Positions 44,185 through 53,070 of a stretch of DNA of 64,000 bases are shown here, piece by piece. Positions within the stretch are counted from its first letter, which is position 1; each line of letters begins with the position of its first letter. A model generated the notes under the pieces. That model made no database searches. It saw only the letters and a program-made list of their open reading frames with translations, and had not been told where the DNA came from. Position numbers and translations under genes: made by a program. The stretch comes from Mesorhizobium sp. INR15 (GTDB taxonomy: Bacteria; Pseudomonadota; Alphaproteobacteria; Rhizobiales; Rhizobiaceae), in assembly GCF_015500075.1 (NCBI RefSeq), contig NZ_CP045496.1:5900001-5964000 (forward strand), written 5' to 3'.

Positions 44185-45354
44185 ATGATAAGCAGAAGAA
44201 CTGTTTTGAAATCAGGCGGCGCAGCGGCCGCTTTCGCCATGGTTGGCGCACCGGGAATCCTGCGCGCCGCCGACACGGTCAAGATCGGCCTGTCGATCCC
44301 GATCACCGGCCTGCAGGCGATCCTCGGCGAGACGCTGCTCAACTGCTACAAGCTCGCCGCCGCCGAACTCAACGCCGCCAACGGCATTGGCGGACGCCAG
44401 GTCGAGCTGATCATCGAAGACAACCAGACCACGACCAAGGGCGCGATCGACAAGGCACGCAAGCTGATCAACGAAGACAAGGTCGACGCCATCATGGGCA
44501 CGATCATTTCGCCTGAGCGCAGTGCTACGCTTTCAGTGACGTCGAAGGCCAAGAAACTGTTCTTCTATCCGACCAATTTCGAAGGCGGCGAATGCAATCG
44601 CTACTTCGTCGCCACCGGCCCGATTCCAATGCAGCAGGTCGACCCGATGATGCCGTGGGTGGCCGAGAACCTCGGCAAGACGGTCTACATCATGGCGTCC
44701 GACTATGCCTGGCCGCAGAAGATGACCGAGGCGATCGCGGCGGCCTATGAGAAGGCCGGCGGCAAGATCATCGGGGCCGACTATTATCCATTCGGCACCA
44801 CCGATTTCGGTCCGGCCTTCCAGAAGATCAAGTCGCTGAAGCCCGACGTCGTCTGGTCGATGGTGGTCGGCAACGACGCCGTCACCCAGCTCAAGCAATA
44901 CCGCAGCTTCGACATCAAGCAGCCGCTGATCGCGCCGCTCGACGAGGTGTTCAACAAGGACGCGCTGCCGGCCGGCGTCGCGGCGGGCACCTATGCGCCG
45001 CAGCCCTACTGGATGGCGCTCGACAACCCGGTCAACAAGAAGTTCATCGCGAGCTTCCGCGAAAAGTTCGGCCAGGAAAAGATGGTCAACGGCATCGGCG
45101 AGGCCGGCTATAACGGCCTGCATCTCTACGCGCTGGCTGCAGAGAAAGCCGGATCGCTGAAAGACGACGATGTGCTGGCAGCGTTGCCGACGATCGAGTT
45201 CGACGCGCCGCAGGGCAAGATCCGCGTCGACGCCAGCAACAACCACACGCTCTGCCATTCCTATGTCGGCAAGGCGGCAGCGGACGGCATCGGCTACGAG
45301 ATCGTCAAGGATTTCGGCACAATCGCTCCGGTAACGCCCTACTGCAAACTCTAG
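44185..45354 (+). CDS. UrtA/AmiC-type ABC substrate-binding protein
   Basis: This 389-residue exported protein has a twin-arginine-like start RRTVLK at residues 4-9, a hydrophobic stretch and ILRAAD. The mature part (TVKIGLSIPITGLQAILGE, then LIIEDNQTTTKGAIDKARKL) belongs to the urea/short-chain-amide group. It follows its own importer subunits, which is unusual because binding-protein genes commonly come first. With the deacetylase at 39770 it suggests import of an acetylated amine or amide; a urea role is possible. Confidence 0.88.
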   Translation: MISRRTVLKSGGAAAAFAMVGAPGILRAADTVKIGLSIPITGLQAILGETLLNCYKLAAAELNAANGIGGRQVELIIEDNQTTTKGAIDKARKLINEDKVDAIMGTIISPERSATLSVTSKAKKLFFYPTNFEGGECNRYFVATGPIPMQQVDPMMPWVAENLGKTVYIMASDYAWPQKMTEAIAAAYEKAGGKIIGADYYPFGTTDFGPAFQKIKSLKPDVVWSMVVGNDAVTQLKQYRSFDIKQPLIAPLDEVFNKDALPAGVAAGTYAPQPYWMALDNPVNKKFIASFREKFGQEKMVNGIGEAGYNGLHLYALAAEKAGSLKDDDVLAALPTIEFDAPQGKIRVDASNNHTLCHSYVGKAAADGIGYEIVKDFGTIAPVTPYCKL

Positions 45355-45361
45355 GACTCTG

Positions 45362-45408
45362 GTTGCGCGGCCCGAGCTGCCACGACGAGGTGGCTTGGGC
45401 CGCGCGAC
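45362..45408 (+). terminator. Strong stem-loop after the amide-type binding-protein gene
   Basis: About 19 base pairs can form between 45362-45383 and 45390-45408, with a 3-base bulge, two G-U pairs and a 6-base loop. It starts 7 bases after the binding-protein stop. No T-run follows, so if it terminates transcription it does so with Rho; it also could stabilise the message. The remaining bases to 45478 show nothing recognisable. Confidence 0.6.
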
Positions 45409-45478
45409 ACAAATCAAGCGCGCGGCGTGAACATGCGCCTGTGGCCGCGCTCGCAACGTCTCGCCCGCGCCGGGCAAT

Positions 45479-46102
45479 CTACCGCCGTGCCGTCCTAGCA
45501 ACCATTGCAACAATCGTTTCGAAAAGTTCCTCCTGCGCCTGGATGGGCGTGATCTCGCCCGTCGCGGCGGCATAGGACAGTGCCTCGGCAGCGCCGAGCA
45601 TTGCCCGCAGCCCAGCTGAAACGATCTCGCCGCCACTGGCAAATGGGGCAAGCACGATCCGGCACCTCTCCATGAATGCCAGCTCATAGTCGCGCTTGAG
45701 TTTTTCGAGATCCGGCGAGCCGGCCAAGGCGGCGATGACACCCGGTATCTCCCGGCCCTGCTGAAGCACGCACTCGACATAGGACGATGCGATGACCATG
45801 GCCTTGCTGGCCAAGGTCGAATCGCTCGCCTGAAGCGCTGCGTCCATCAGGGCATTCTGGCGCGCGTCGAATTCCTGATAGAGCGCCAGGAGCAGTGCGC
45901 CGCGCGTCGGGAAATGGTCGTAGACGACCGGTTTCGTGATGGCGGCCTGCTCTGCAAGCCGTCCGAGCGTCAGGGCTTCCGTGCCCTCCTCCCGTACCAC
46001 GCGCCATGCGACGTCGAGAAGCTGGCGATGCCGGTCGCCCCGCAACAAGCGGCGGCGTGGCGGCGGATTGGCGGGCGGGTCCCTGAGCTTGGCGCTTGAC
46101 AT
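45479..46102 (-). CDS. TetR-family transcriptional regulator
   Basis: This 207-residue regulator has a TetR helix-turn-helix near residues 40-70 (ALTLGRLAEQAAITKPVVYDHF) and a C-terminal helical ligand domain. The frame is open to 46159, but those residues run through the palindromic region, so I take MSSAKLRDPP at 46102. No good ribosome-binding site precedes it. It is divergent from the quinone-reductase-like gene, a classic repressor-target pair for electrophile or quinone stress. Confidence 0.88.
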   Translation of the reverse strand: MSSAKLRDPPANPPPRRRLLRGDRHRQLLDVAWRVVREEGTEALTLGRLAEQAAITKPVVYDHFPTRGALLLALYQEFDARQNALMDAALQASDSTLASKAMVIASSYVECVLQQGREIPGVIAALAGSPDLEKLKRDYELAFMERCRIVLAPFASGGEIVSAGLRAMLGAAEALSYAAATGEITPIQAQEELFETIVAMVARTARR

Positions 46103-46141
46103 GCTTATATACCAAAAGTAACTTACGAAAAGTATATAAGC
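46103..46141. promoter_or_regulatory. 39-base near-palindrome in the TetR / reductase divergent region
   Basis: GCTTATATAC and GTATATAAGC are perfect 10-base inverted arms separated by 19 bases that contain AAAGTAACTT. The element fills most of the space between the TetR start codon and the divergent gene and includes TATA-like blocks facing both ways. It is a strong candidate for overlapping promoters and TetR operator. Confidence 0.6.
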
Positions 46142-46181
46142 TTCGACCTCGACCCGCAATCATCCATCAGGAGTTTCAGCC

Positions 46182-46790
46182 ATGCACGCGCTCGTCATTG
46201 TCACACATCCCGATACCCAGTCCCTCAACCACGGCGTCGCCGCTGAAATTTGCCGCGGAGTGATGCTGTCCTCGGGCAATTCGTTTGAGATCGCCGACCT
46301 CGCGGCCGAAGGCTTCGATCCACGGTTCACCGCCAATGACCTCGCCGTGCACCGCAGAGAGGCTTCGCCAAGCGCTGATGTCTTGGCAGAACAGGCGCGG
46401 ATCGATCGTGCCGATGCGCTTGTGCTGGTCTATCCCGTTTACTGGTGGTCAATGCCGGGGCTTCTCAAGGGGTGGATCGACCGCGTCTTCACCAATGGCT
46501 GGGCCTATGACGAAGGTTCGGATGCCCGGCTCGTGAAACGGCTTCGTCATCTCAGAGTTCATCTGGTCGCCATCGGCGGTGCCAGCGAGCGTACCTATGC
46601 GCGCCACGGTTATTTCGGCGCGATGAAGACCCAGATCGAGCATGGCATCTTCGACTATTGCGGTGCGCCCGTGGTGACGTCGGAGCTGCTCAAAGCGCAA
46701 ACGCATGATCCGGCCTCGCAACTGGACGCAGCGCGCGCAATCGGCCGCGATCTCTTCACTTCATCCACCCGGCGCGACGCGGCCGCGTGA
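46182..46790 (+). CDS. Flavodoxin-fold NAD(P)H quinone oxidoreductase
   Basis: This 202-residue flavoprotein belongs to the NQO/KefF/MdaB group: ALVIVTHPDTQSLNHGVA at the FMN phosphate loop, and the YPVYWWSMPGLLKGWIDRVF block near residue 86, followed by GGASERTYARHGYFG. It should reduce quinones or similar electrophiles by two electrons using NAD(P)H. CAGGAG lies just upstream of the ATG. It is divergent from a TetR repressor, which probably responds to the reductase substrate. Confidence 0.9.
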   Translation: MHALVIVTHPDTQSLNHGVAAEICRGVMLSSGNSFEIADLAAEGFDPRFTANDLAVHRREASPSADVLAEQARIDRADALVLVYPVYWWSMPGLLKGWIDRVFTNGWAYDEGSDARLVKRLRHLRVHLVAIGGASERTYARHGYFGAMKTQIEHGIFDYCGAPVVTSELLKAQTHDPASQLDAARAIGRDLFTSSTRRDAAA

Positions 46791-46908
46791 AGGCCCGGCG
46801 CCGTAGCGAATTCAGGATCATCTCAGCCGCCTTTTCGGCGATCATGATGACCGGCGAGTTGGTGTTGCCCGACACGATGGTCGGCATGATCGAGGGGTCG
46901 ACCACGCG
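46756..46908 (-). pseudogene. 3' relic of a GMC oxidoreductase (choline/alcohol dehydrogenase family)
   Basis: On the minus strand the 50 codons to the TGA at 46756 read VVDPSIMPTIVSGNTNSP followed by VIMIAEKAAEMI, the conserved C-terminal motif of GMC flavoproteins. There is no open frame for the rest of such a protein: upstream bases (46909-46951) carry a frame break and then the kinase stop. The relic overlaps the end of the quinone-reductase gene by 35 bases. I read it as the remnant of a deleted gene next to the carbohydrate operon. Confidence 0.75.
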
Positions 46909-46951
46909 CCGACAATGACCTAGTCGTCGACGAGAGGTGACGGTACTTCGC

Positions 46952-48466
46952 TCATGAGAGTGCCTGCCGCGCGGCGATGCGTTGCCAGATTGGTGTCATT
47001 GCCTGCTGGATCTCACCATACAGGCGATAGCGCTCCGCGTAAGCGGAAGCGAATGCCGGATTGGGCGCATAATGGCGTGTTGCCTCGGTCATCGCGGTGG
47101 CACCGGCATTGAAGTCGGCAAACAGCCCGACCCCGGTCGCTGCCGCGATCGCCGCGCCGAGCGCGCCGGTCTCGCGGCTGCGCGCCACGGTAATCGGAAC
47201 ACCCAGCACGTCGGCGAAAATCCGCGGCCAGATTTGGCTGCGCGAGCCACCGCCGGATAGCACCGCAGTGTCGAACCTGGCGCCCGCTTTGTGCAAGGTT
47301 TCGACGTGGCGCCTGTGTTCGAAGACCACGCCCTCGAACAGCGCGCGCAGCATGTGCGCCCGCGTATGCCAACCCGCCATGCCGTAGAAACCGGCGCGCG
47401 CGCTGCCGTTCTGCTGCGAGCCATAAAGGAACGGGTGATAGATCGGAATGTCCCCTTCCGGGTCCACCGAGGCGACGAGTTCGCTTGCCAGTTCAAACGG
47501 CGATTTGTCCGCTTCCCTTGTGTGTTCGAGAAACTCGCGAACGATCCATTCGAGATTGGCGGCCGACGTGGCGCTGGATTCGATCGCCAGGTAGCGCTCG
47601 CGATCAAAGGTCGAGAGCATAAAGATCGAGGGATCGCGGATCGGCTCGTCGGTGATGACCTGATTGATGCTCCATGTGCCAGCGATGATTGAGGCAGCAC
47701 CGGTGCGGGTGACGCCGGAGCCGATGGCGCTGGCCACCACGTCGAACAGGCCGGCGATCACAGGTGTGCCGGCGCGCAGGCCGGTCAAGGCAGCGACCTC
47801 ACTGGATATATGGCCGGCGATGTCAGCCGACTCCAGAACCGGCGGCAAGATCGCCATGCAGTCGCCAAGCCCGTAAGCATCCAGCAGATCCTGCTCATAA
47901 CGCCTGCCCGGCATCTGCAAAAGGCCGCAGCCGGACATATCAGACGTGTCGGTGGAGCGCGCGCCGGTCAGCCGGTTGACGACGAAATCCTTGCACAGGA
48001 ACACCGTGCCGATCCTGTTGAAAAGCGCCGGCGCGGAACGCTTGAGCCAAGCCAAAAGGGTTGGCGTCTGCGCCGCCCATGGCCGCTGCAGGCAATGCAC
48101 ATAAGTGCGGTCGCCGACATTCTGCCGCGCCCATTCATCGACAATGCCAACGCCGCGCGTGTCGAGCGACTGGATGCCGATCAGCGGCGCGCCATCGCGG
48201 CCGAGCGCATAGAGACCGTTGCCATGCCCGGCGCAACCGATGGCGACGATGTCGCCGGCGTTTATGCCTGCCTGGGCGATGCACTGGCCGATGACGTCGA
48301 CGGCGTTGCGCCAGAGCTCGCCCAGATCGCGCTCGACATGGCCAGGCTTCGGCATGGAGGAGCGGCCATCGCGGGCGGCAAGCGCAAGCTCTCGCCCGGT
48401 CATGTCGAAGATGATCGCCTTGATGACGGTGTTGCCCGCATCAAGGCCAAGAATGTACTTACCCAT
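46952..48466 (-). CDS. FGGY-family carbohydrate kinase (LyxK-like)
   Basis: This 504-residue ATP-dependent kinase has the FGGY N-terminal ILGLDAGNTVIKA, the middle LPPVLESADIAG with AALTGLRAGTPVIAGLFDVV, and a C-terminal LSGGGSRSQIW phosphate loop with ETGALGAAIAA. Its segments follow E. coli L-xylulose kinase (LyxK) more closely than glycerol kinase. It would phosphorylate a ketose or polyol brought in by the ribose-type importer. It is the last gene of the minus-strand operon; LsrK, the AI-2 kinase, is another member of this family. Confidence 0.87.
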   Translation of the reverse strand: MGKYILGLDAGNTVIKAIIFDMTGRELALAARDGRSSMPKPGHVERDLGELWRNAVDVIGQCIAQAGINAGDIVAIGCAGHGNGLYALGRDGAPLIGIQSLDTRGVGIVDEWARQNVGDRTYVHCLQRPWAAQTPTLLAWLKRSAPALFNRIGTVFLCKDFVVNRLTGARSTDTSDMSGCGLLQMPGRRYEQDLLDAYGLGDCMAILPPVLESADIAGHISSEVAALTGLRAGTPVIAGLFDVVASAIGSGVTRTGAASIIAGTWSINQVITDEPIRDPSIFMLSTFDRERYLAIESSATSAANLEWIVREFLEHTREADKSPFELASELVASVDPEGDIPIYHPFLYGSQQNGSARAGFYGMAGWHTRAHMLRALFEGVVFEHRRHVETLHKAGARFDTAVLSGGGSRSQIWPRIFADVLGVPITVARSRETGALGAAIAAATGVGLFADFNAGATAMTEATRHYAPNPAFASAYAERYRLYGEIQQAMTPIWQRIAARQALS

Positions 48467-48496
48467 TTGGCTCCTCCCGATGCCCCTCCCCAGGTC

Positions 48497-49339
48497 CTAT
48501 TGCTGCTTGTACAGGTCAAAGGCCGTGGCGCCATCCGCATCGTCGTGGATGATCGCCATCAGCCCGCGCACCACTGCGCGCGGATTGGCGTGCTGGTAGA
48601 TGTTGCGGCCATAAACCATTCCGAGCGCGCCCTGCGCCATCAGCGCCGCCGACTTGTCGAACACAGCGCGCAAATCCTCCTTGCCGCCGCCGCGCACCAG
48701 CACCGGGCAGCGCGCCGCCTCGACGACGCGATGGAAGTCATTCGGATTAGTGGTCGGATCGGCCTTGATGATGTCGGCGCCCATTTCACGGGCGAGCCGC
48801 GTCAGCGTCACGATCTTTTCGGCGTCGCCATCGACCATGTAGCCGCCATGCTCGGCGACCGGCAGCATGGCCAGCGGTTCGATCATCAGCGGCAGACCAT
48901 ACTTGTCGCAGTCGGCGCGCACACGGGCGATGTTCTGCACGCATTGCCGGAACAGGTCGGGCTCGTCAGGCAGCATGAACAGGTTGACGACGACACAGGC
49001 CGCATCCATCTCGATGGCGCCAAGCAATGGCTCAGCCTCGTTCTGCAGCACGGCCCACATCGCCCGGTGGCGTATCTTGTTGTAGGGATTGCCCATGTCG
49101 ATGCGCATCACCAGCGCCGGCTTGTCCTTGCCGGGAACGGCCTGCAGCAGGTCGGCCTGGCCGTAATTCATCTGGATGGCGTCCGGACCGGCCTTGACCA
49201 GTTGCTCGACAACGCCGGCCATATCCTCGAGCCCGGCCAGGAAGCTCGGCTCGTTGCAGACGCCGTGGTCGATGGCGACGTCCAGGCAACGGCCACCGCC
49301 GAACAGCCGGTTCATGCGGACTTTCTTGTTCACGCGCAT
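48497..49339 (-). CDS. DhnA/LsrF-type class I aldolase family protein
   Basis: This 280-residue TIM-barrel protein belongs to the DeoC/DhnA aldolase group: DVAIDHGVCNEPSF near the start, the likely Schiff-base Lys in ADIIKADPTTNPNDF, and CPVLVRGGGKED as phosphate site. Relatives are fructose-bisphosphate aldolases of the DhnA type and LsrF. It would cleave or thiolyse a phosphorylated ketose. It overlaps the GlpD-like gene by 10 bases and precedes the kinase by 30. Confidence 0.85.
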   Translation of the reverse strand: MRVNKKVRMNRLFGGGRCLDVAIDHGVCNEPSFLAGLEDMAGVVEQLVKAGPDAIQMNYGQADLLQAVPGKDKPALVMRIDMGNPYNKIRHRAMWAVLQNEAEPLLGAIEMDAACVVVNLFMLPDEPDLFRQCVQNIARVRADCDKYGLPLMIEPLAMLPVAEHGGYMVDGDAEKIVTLTRLAREMGADIIKADPTTNPNDFHRVVEAARCPVLVRGGGKEDLRAVFDKSAALMAQGALGMVYGRNIYQHANPRAVVRGLMAIIHDDADGATAFDLYKQQ

Positions 49340-51042
49340 TGGGCGCTCCTTCTGTCATTGGTCTGGGAGGTATCTGAGAAACCGACACTGTGCTGGTGCT
49401 CCAGCAAGGCAAGGAAGGCCGAGCGCTCGGCTGCGGTCTGGGCGACGTCCCAGCCCCTGTGGGACACCAGCATGGCAAGCACCGTATCGATGAGGGCGAG
49501 GTTCAGGCCGCCTGTGATGGCGATGGTGGTGCGCCGCAGGAACAAGTCGGCGAGGCGCTCGACATGCTCATGTTCGATCATGAAGCGGAGTTCGCCCGCT
49601 GAGTAGTCTGATCGCGGAAGCATTTCGGCGGCGGCGATATGCGCGGCGCGATCTTCCGCCGAGGTGCCGTAGCGCTCAAACAGAACCCGCGCACGCTCAG
49701 TGCTCAAACCATGCTTCGCCGCCAGGCTTGCACACCATGTGTCCGGATCCGCCGGAAAATCGCGGCCGCCACCGATGGCAAGGTCCTCGGTCCCCGTCTT
49801 GCGGGTCAGGCCAAGCCGTTGCAGCACCATGTCGGCCGCCATCGCCCCGAACGAGCGAAAGGTCGTCCACTTACCGCCGATCATGCACAGCGTGGCTGGC
49901 AGATGCCCGGTGGGTTCGACAAATTCGCAGAAGTGATCGCGCGGGATGCGGCCGGTAAAGCTGTCGCTGCTGGCCGGTAGCGGGCGAACGCCGGAGAAGC
50001 GAAACACGATCTCGCTTGGCGCAATGGTGATCGACGGAAACACGAAGGCCAGCGACTGAAGGATATAGTTTCGCTCATCGTCCTCGCAGCGCACCTGATC
50101 CGGATCGTCGACACGGATATCGGTCGAGCCGATCAGCACCTTGCCGAGATACGGAAACAGGATGCAGATACGGCCGTCCTCGTTCTCGTAGTAGACCATA
50201 TGGCCGCCAAGGGCGGCATGGAGCTCCGGGTTGTCGACGATCAGGTGTGAGCCCTTGGTGCCACCCATCATCCTAGGCACGGCCGCACCAATCGCCTTGT
50301 TGGTCAGGTCGATCCATCCGCCGGTTGCGTTGATGATCAATTGCGGGCGCAGCGGCAGCGCCTCGCCGGTCATTGTGTCGGTGAGGACAAGACCGGCTTC
50401 AGTAGACCCCACCGAGACGTAGTTCAGAGCCTGTGCCGATGCGCTGGCGTTCATGGCATCGAAAAGCATCTCCAGTCCCAGTCGTTCGGGCTGACTCACC
50501 CAGGCGTCATAGTAGGTGGCGGAGCTGCGGATTGTCGGATTGATCGCCGGCCAGGCCTCCAGGGTTTTCCTGCGGCCACGGAACCGGTGCGTCGGCATCA
50601 GCCGCCGCGCGGCGGTGAAGAGATCGTACATGATGAGCCCGGCCTTGATGACCAGCGCACCGCGCCGGCTCGGCCGACGAGAGAGGCCGAGAAATCGAAC
50701 CGCGCCATTGGCGATGCCGGAAAAGATGTCGAAGATCGGCACCGTGGTCGGCAGCGGCGCCACGCAGTGCGGCGCGTTCTTCAGCAACCGGTCGCGCTCG
50801 GCCAGCGACTCGCGCACCAGCTTGAATTCGCCATTCTCGAGATAACGCAACCCGCCATGCACCATGCGCGACAGGGCGGCACTCGCACCGCTGCAATAGT
50901 CGCCCTTGTCTGCCAGCACGACGTCAACGCCCTGCAAGGCGAGCTCACGAAAAACGCTGATGCCGTTGATGCCGCCGCCAATCACAAGCACGGCAATATC
51001 GGGCCGCTCGCGCAGAGCGGCGAGTGTGTCGTTGCGATTCAT
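49330..51042 (-). CDS. GlpD-like FAD-dependent glycerol-3-phosphate/polyol-phosphate dehydrogenase
   Basis: This 570-residue flavoprotein has the FAD motif GGGING at residues 22-27, MVHGGLRYLENGEFKLVRESLAER typical of GlpD (split here as HGGLRYLENGEF), and a C-terminal DAO_C helical domain. Brucella EryB, the erythritol-phosphate dehydrogenase, belongs to the same family. In this operon it likely oxidises a phosphorylated polyol to a ketose phosphate and passes electrons to quinone. Confidence 0.88.
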   Translation of the reverse strand: MNRNDTLAALRERPDIAVLVIGGGINGISVFRELALQGVDVVLADKGDYCSGASAALSRMVHGGLRYLENGEFKLVRESLAERDRLLKNAPHCVAPLPTTVPIFDIFSGIANGAVRFLGLSRRPSRRGALVIKAGLIMYDLFTAARRLMPTHRFRGRRKTLEAWPAINPTIRSSATYYDAWVSQPERLGLEMLFDAMNASASAQALNYVSVGSTEAGLVLTDTMTGEALPLRPQLIINATGGWIDLTNKAIGAAVPRMMGGTKGSHLIVDNPELHAALGGHMVYYENEDGRICILFPYLGKVLIGSTDIRVDDPDQVRCEDDERNYILQSLAFVFPSITIAPSEIVFRFSGVRPLPASSDSFTGRIPRDHFCEFVEPTGHLPATLCMIGGKWTTFRSFGAMAADMVLQRLGLTRKTGTEDLAIGGGRDFPADPDTWCASLAAKHGLSTERARVLFERYGTSAEDRAAHIAAAEMLPRSDYSAGELRFMIEHEHVERLADLFLRRTTIAITGGLNLALIDTVLAMLVSHRGWDVAQTAAERSAFLALLEHQHSVGFSDTSQTNDRRSAQCA

Positions 51043-51061
51043 TTTGGACTATGCCTTCCGC

Positions 51062-52057
51062 TCAGGCATCCATTGGCGTCAGATGCGCTGATATCGCCGC
51101 ATCGATGGCGGCAAGTTCAGCCGCATCAAGCCCGATTTCACCCGCCCTGGCGTTGTCGAGCGACTGTTCGGCGTTGCGCGCACCGCACAGGGCAAAGGTG
51201 ATGCCCGGCTGGGCGAGCGTCCAGGCAATGACGATCTGCGCCATCGATGCCTGATGCTGAGAAGCGATCGGGGCAATAGCCTGTTTCAGCCGCGCCACCC
51301 TTTGCCGGTTGCCGGTGGAGAAGCGCGGATTGTCCTTGCGCTGATCGTCGCCGCTGAATTCGCGGGCCGGATCGATCGCGCCGGTGAGCAGGCCGAGCGC
51401 CAGTGAGGAGTAGCTCAGCGTGGCGATATCGTTGCGGCGGGTGATCGGCAGCAGGCTGCCCTCAATCTCGCGATCGATCATCGAATAGCGCTCCTGGATC
51501 GCGTCGATCTGGCCGGCGGCGATATAGTGCTCAAGGTCCTCGGCGCTGACATTCGAGGCGCCGATGGCGCGGATCTTGCCGGCCGCCTTCAGCTTCTCCA
51601 GCGTCGCCATCGTCTCGGCGATCGGCGTGGTCGGGTCCTGCCAATGGGTGATGTAAAGATCGATGTGATCGGTGCCGAGACGGCGCAGGCTCTGCTCCAG
51701 CTCATAGGCGATGCCGTCGGCGCCAAGATAGCGGTGCACCGGCTTGCCGTCCTGGTCGAAGAAATGATTGCCCTTGCCGGAATGCCAGTTAAGCCCACAT
51801 TTGGTGGCGATGACGACCCTGTCGCGCTTGCCCTTGATGGCCTTGCCGACGATCTCCTCGCTGCGGCCGAGACCATAGGCGGGGGCCGTATCGACCAGGC
51901 TGATGCCGGCATCGATCGAAGCTTCGATGGCGCTGATCGAGGCCTGTTCGTCAGTGCCGCCCCACATCCAGCCACCGATCGCCCAGGTGCCGAGACCGAC
52001 GGCCGATGCGGTGACACCGGAATTGCCGATGGGGCGTTGTATCTGTTGGGAGCTCAT
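51062..52057 (-). CDS. Aldo/keto reductase
   Basis: This 331-residue AKR has Asp and Tyr in DTAPAYGLGRSEE, Lys in VIATKCGLNW, His in YITHWQDP and the cofactor segment ALCGARNAEQ. It is of the IolS/YdhF-like group. Its ATG overlaps the SorC stop (ATGA). It may interconvert an aldose or ketose and polyol before phosphorylation. Substrate is not known. Confidence 0.87.
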   Translation of the reverse strand: MSSQQIQRPIGNSGVTASAVGLGTWAIGGWMWGGTDEQASISAIEASIDAGISLVDTAPAYGLGRSEEIVGKAIKGKRDRVVIATKCGLNWHSGKGNHFFDQDGKPVHRYLGADGIAYELEQSLRRLGTDHIDLYITHWQDPTTPIAETMATLEKLKAAGKIRAIGASNVSAEDLEHYIAAGQIDAIQERYSMIDREIEGSLLPITRRNDIATLSYSSLALGLLTGAIDPAREFSGDDQRKDNPRFSTGNRQRVARLKQAIAPIASQHQASMAQIVIAWTLAQPGITFALCGARNAEQSLDNARAGEIGLDAAELAAIDAAISAHLTPMDA

Positions 52058-53034
52058 GCTGCCTCCTGTTCGGCAAGGTCGAGAATCTGGAGGCTGGTCG
52101 CCTCGTCGGTGACGATGGTGTCGAGATGGTTGCCGCGCATGGCGCTCAGGATCGGTGCCACCTTGCTGGCGCCGCTGGCGATGCCGATCGAGCGAGGAAT
52201 GGTGGCGAATTCGTCGAGCGTCAGCGACACCAGCGAGCGGTTCAGCGAGTAGTCGCAGAGCCGGCCGTCGCGATCGATGAGATGGGCGAGCAACTCGCCC
52301 GATGCACCGGACTGTTCGATCGCCCGGCGGTCGGCGCTCGATGACGGATGCAGGTCGTAATAGCTCGAATCGTCGGTCAGGATCGAACCGATGCCGACCA
52401 CCGCCACATCGGCCTCGCGCGCCTTGCGGAACACGTCGGCGACCGAACGTACCCCCATCAGCATTTCGCGCTGCTGCGGCGTGTCGGCAAAGAGCGGCGC
52501 ATGGATCTGGTAGGATCGGCCGCCAAGCTTGTCGGCCATCAACGACGCGACATGATTGACGTCGGTATAGTGCTTGCCCTGAACCAGGCCCGTTGCCGGG
52601 ATGACTTCGACATCGTAGCGGCGGGTGGGATTGAGGCCCGCGACAAGGGCACTGACGCCCTTGCCGCCAGTGATCGAAATGGTGTCGCCATCCTTGATGG
52701 TGTCGAGCAGCAGATGCGCCGCCGCCTCGCCGACGCGCTGCAGCGCGGTCTGCGGGTTGTCCGAGACCGAAGGCACGACGACAGCGCGTTCGATGCCGCC
52801 GAGCGCCACAAGGCGCGCCTCGATGTCGACGAGGTGATCGATCGGCGACTTGATCTTGATCTCGACCAGCCCAAGCTGGTGGCCGCGCTTGATCAGCCGG
52901 TTGACGGTGGCATGCGAGATGCCGAGTTCGCCGGCGATCTCCGCCTGGGTCTTGCCCTCGACATAGTGCAGGACAAGCGCCCGGTGCATCTGCCGGACAG
53001 TCGCAATGTCGTCGCGGGTGTTGGGAGGGGCCAT
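52054..53034 (-). CDS. SorC/DeoR-type sugar-responsive transcriptional regulator
   Basis: This 326-residue regulator has an N-terminal helix-turn-helix (YVEGKTQAEIAGELGIS, then ATVNRLIKRG, residues about 24-52) and a long SorC-type sugar-phosphate-binding domain with GDTISITGGKGVSALV and VGIGSI. LsrR, EryD and Bacillus DeoR belong to this family. It lies inside the operon between the importer and enzymes and probably controls the promoter before 56742, where a DeoR-like palindrome is seen. Confidence 0.9.
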   Translation of the reverse strand: MAPPNTRDDIATVRQMHRALVLHYVEGKTQAEIAGELGISHATVNRLIKRGHQLGLVEIKIKSPIDHLVDIEARLVALGGIERAVVVPSVSDNPQTALQRVGEAAAHLLLDTIKDGDTISITGGKGVSALVAGLNPTRRYDVEVIPATGLVQGKHYTDVNHVASLMADKLGGRSYQIHAPLFADTPQQREMLMGVRSVADVFRKAREADVAVVGIGSILTDDSSYYDLHPSSSADRRAIEQSGASGELLAHLIDRDGRLCDYSLNRSLVSLTLDEFATIPRSIGIASGASKVAPILSAMRGNHLDTIVTDEATSLQILDLAEQEAA

Positions 53035-53070
53035 GATCTTGCTCGTCGCGCCTTTAGGACTCTTCGGGGC

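Noticed and set aside
42734..45354. Calling the amide-type importer a dedicated urea transporter (UrtABCDE)
   Set aside because: The ATPase variants support the Urt branch, but the binding protein comes last, no urease is present and a deacetylase precedes it. The ligand is left open.
47810..49606. 598-codon open frame on the plus strand
   Set aside because: It is antisense to the kinase, aldolase and GlpD-like genes and has no recognisable domain.
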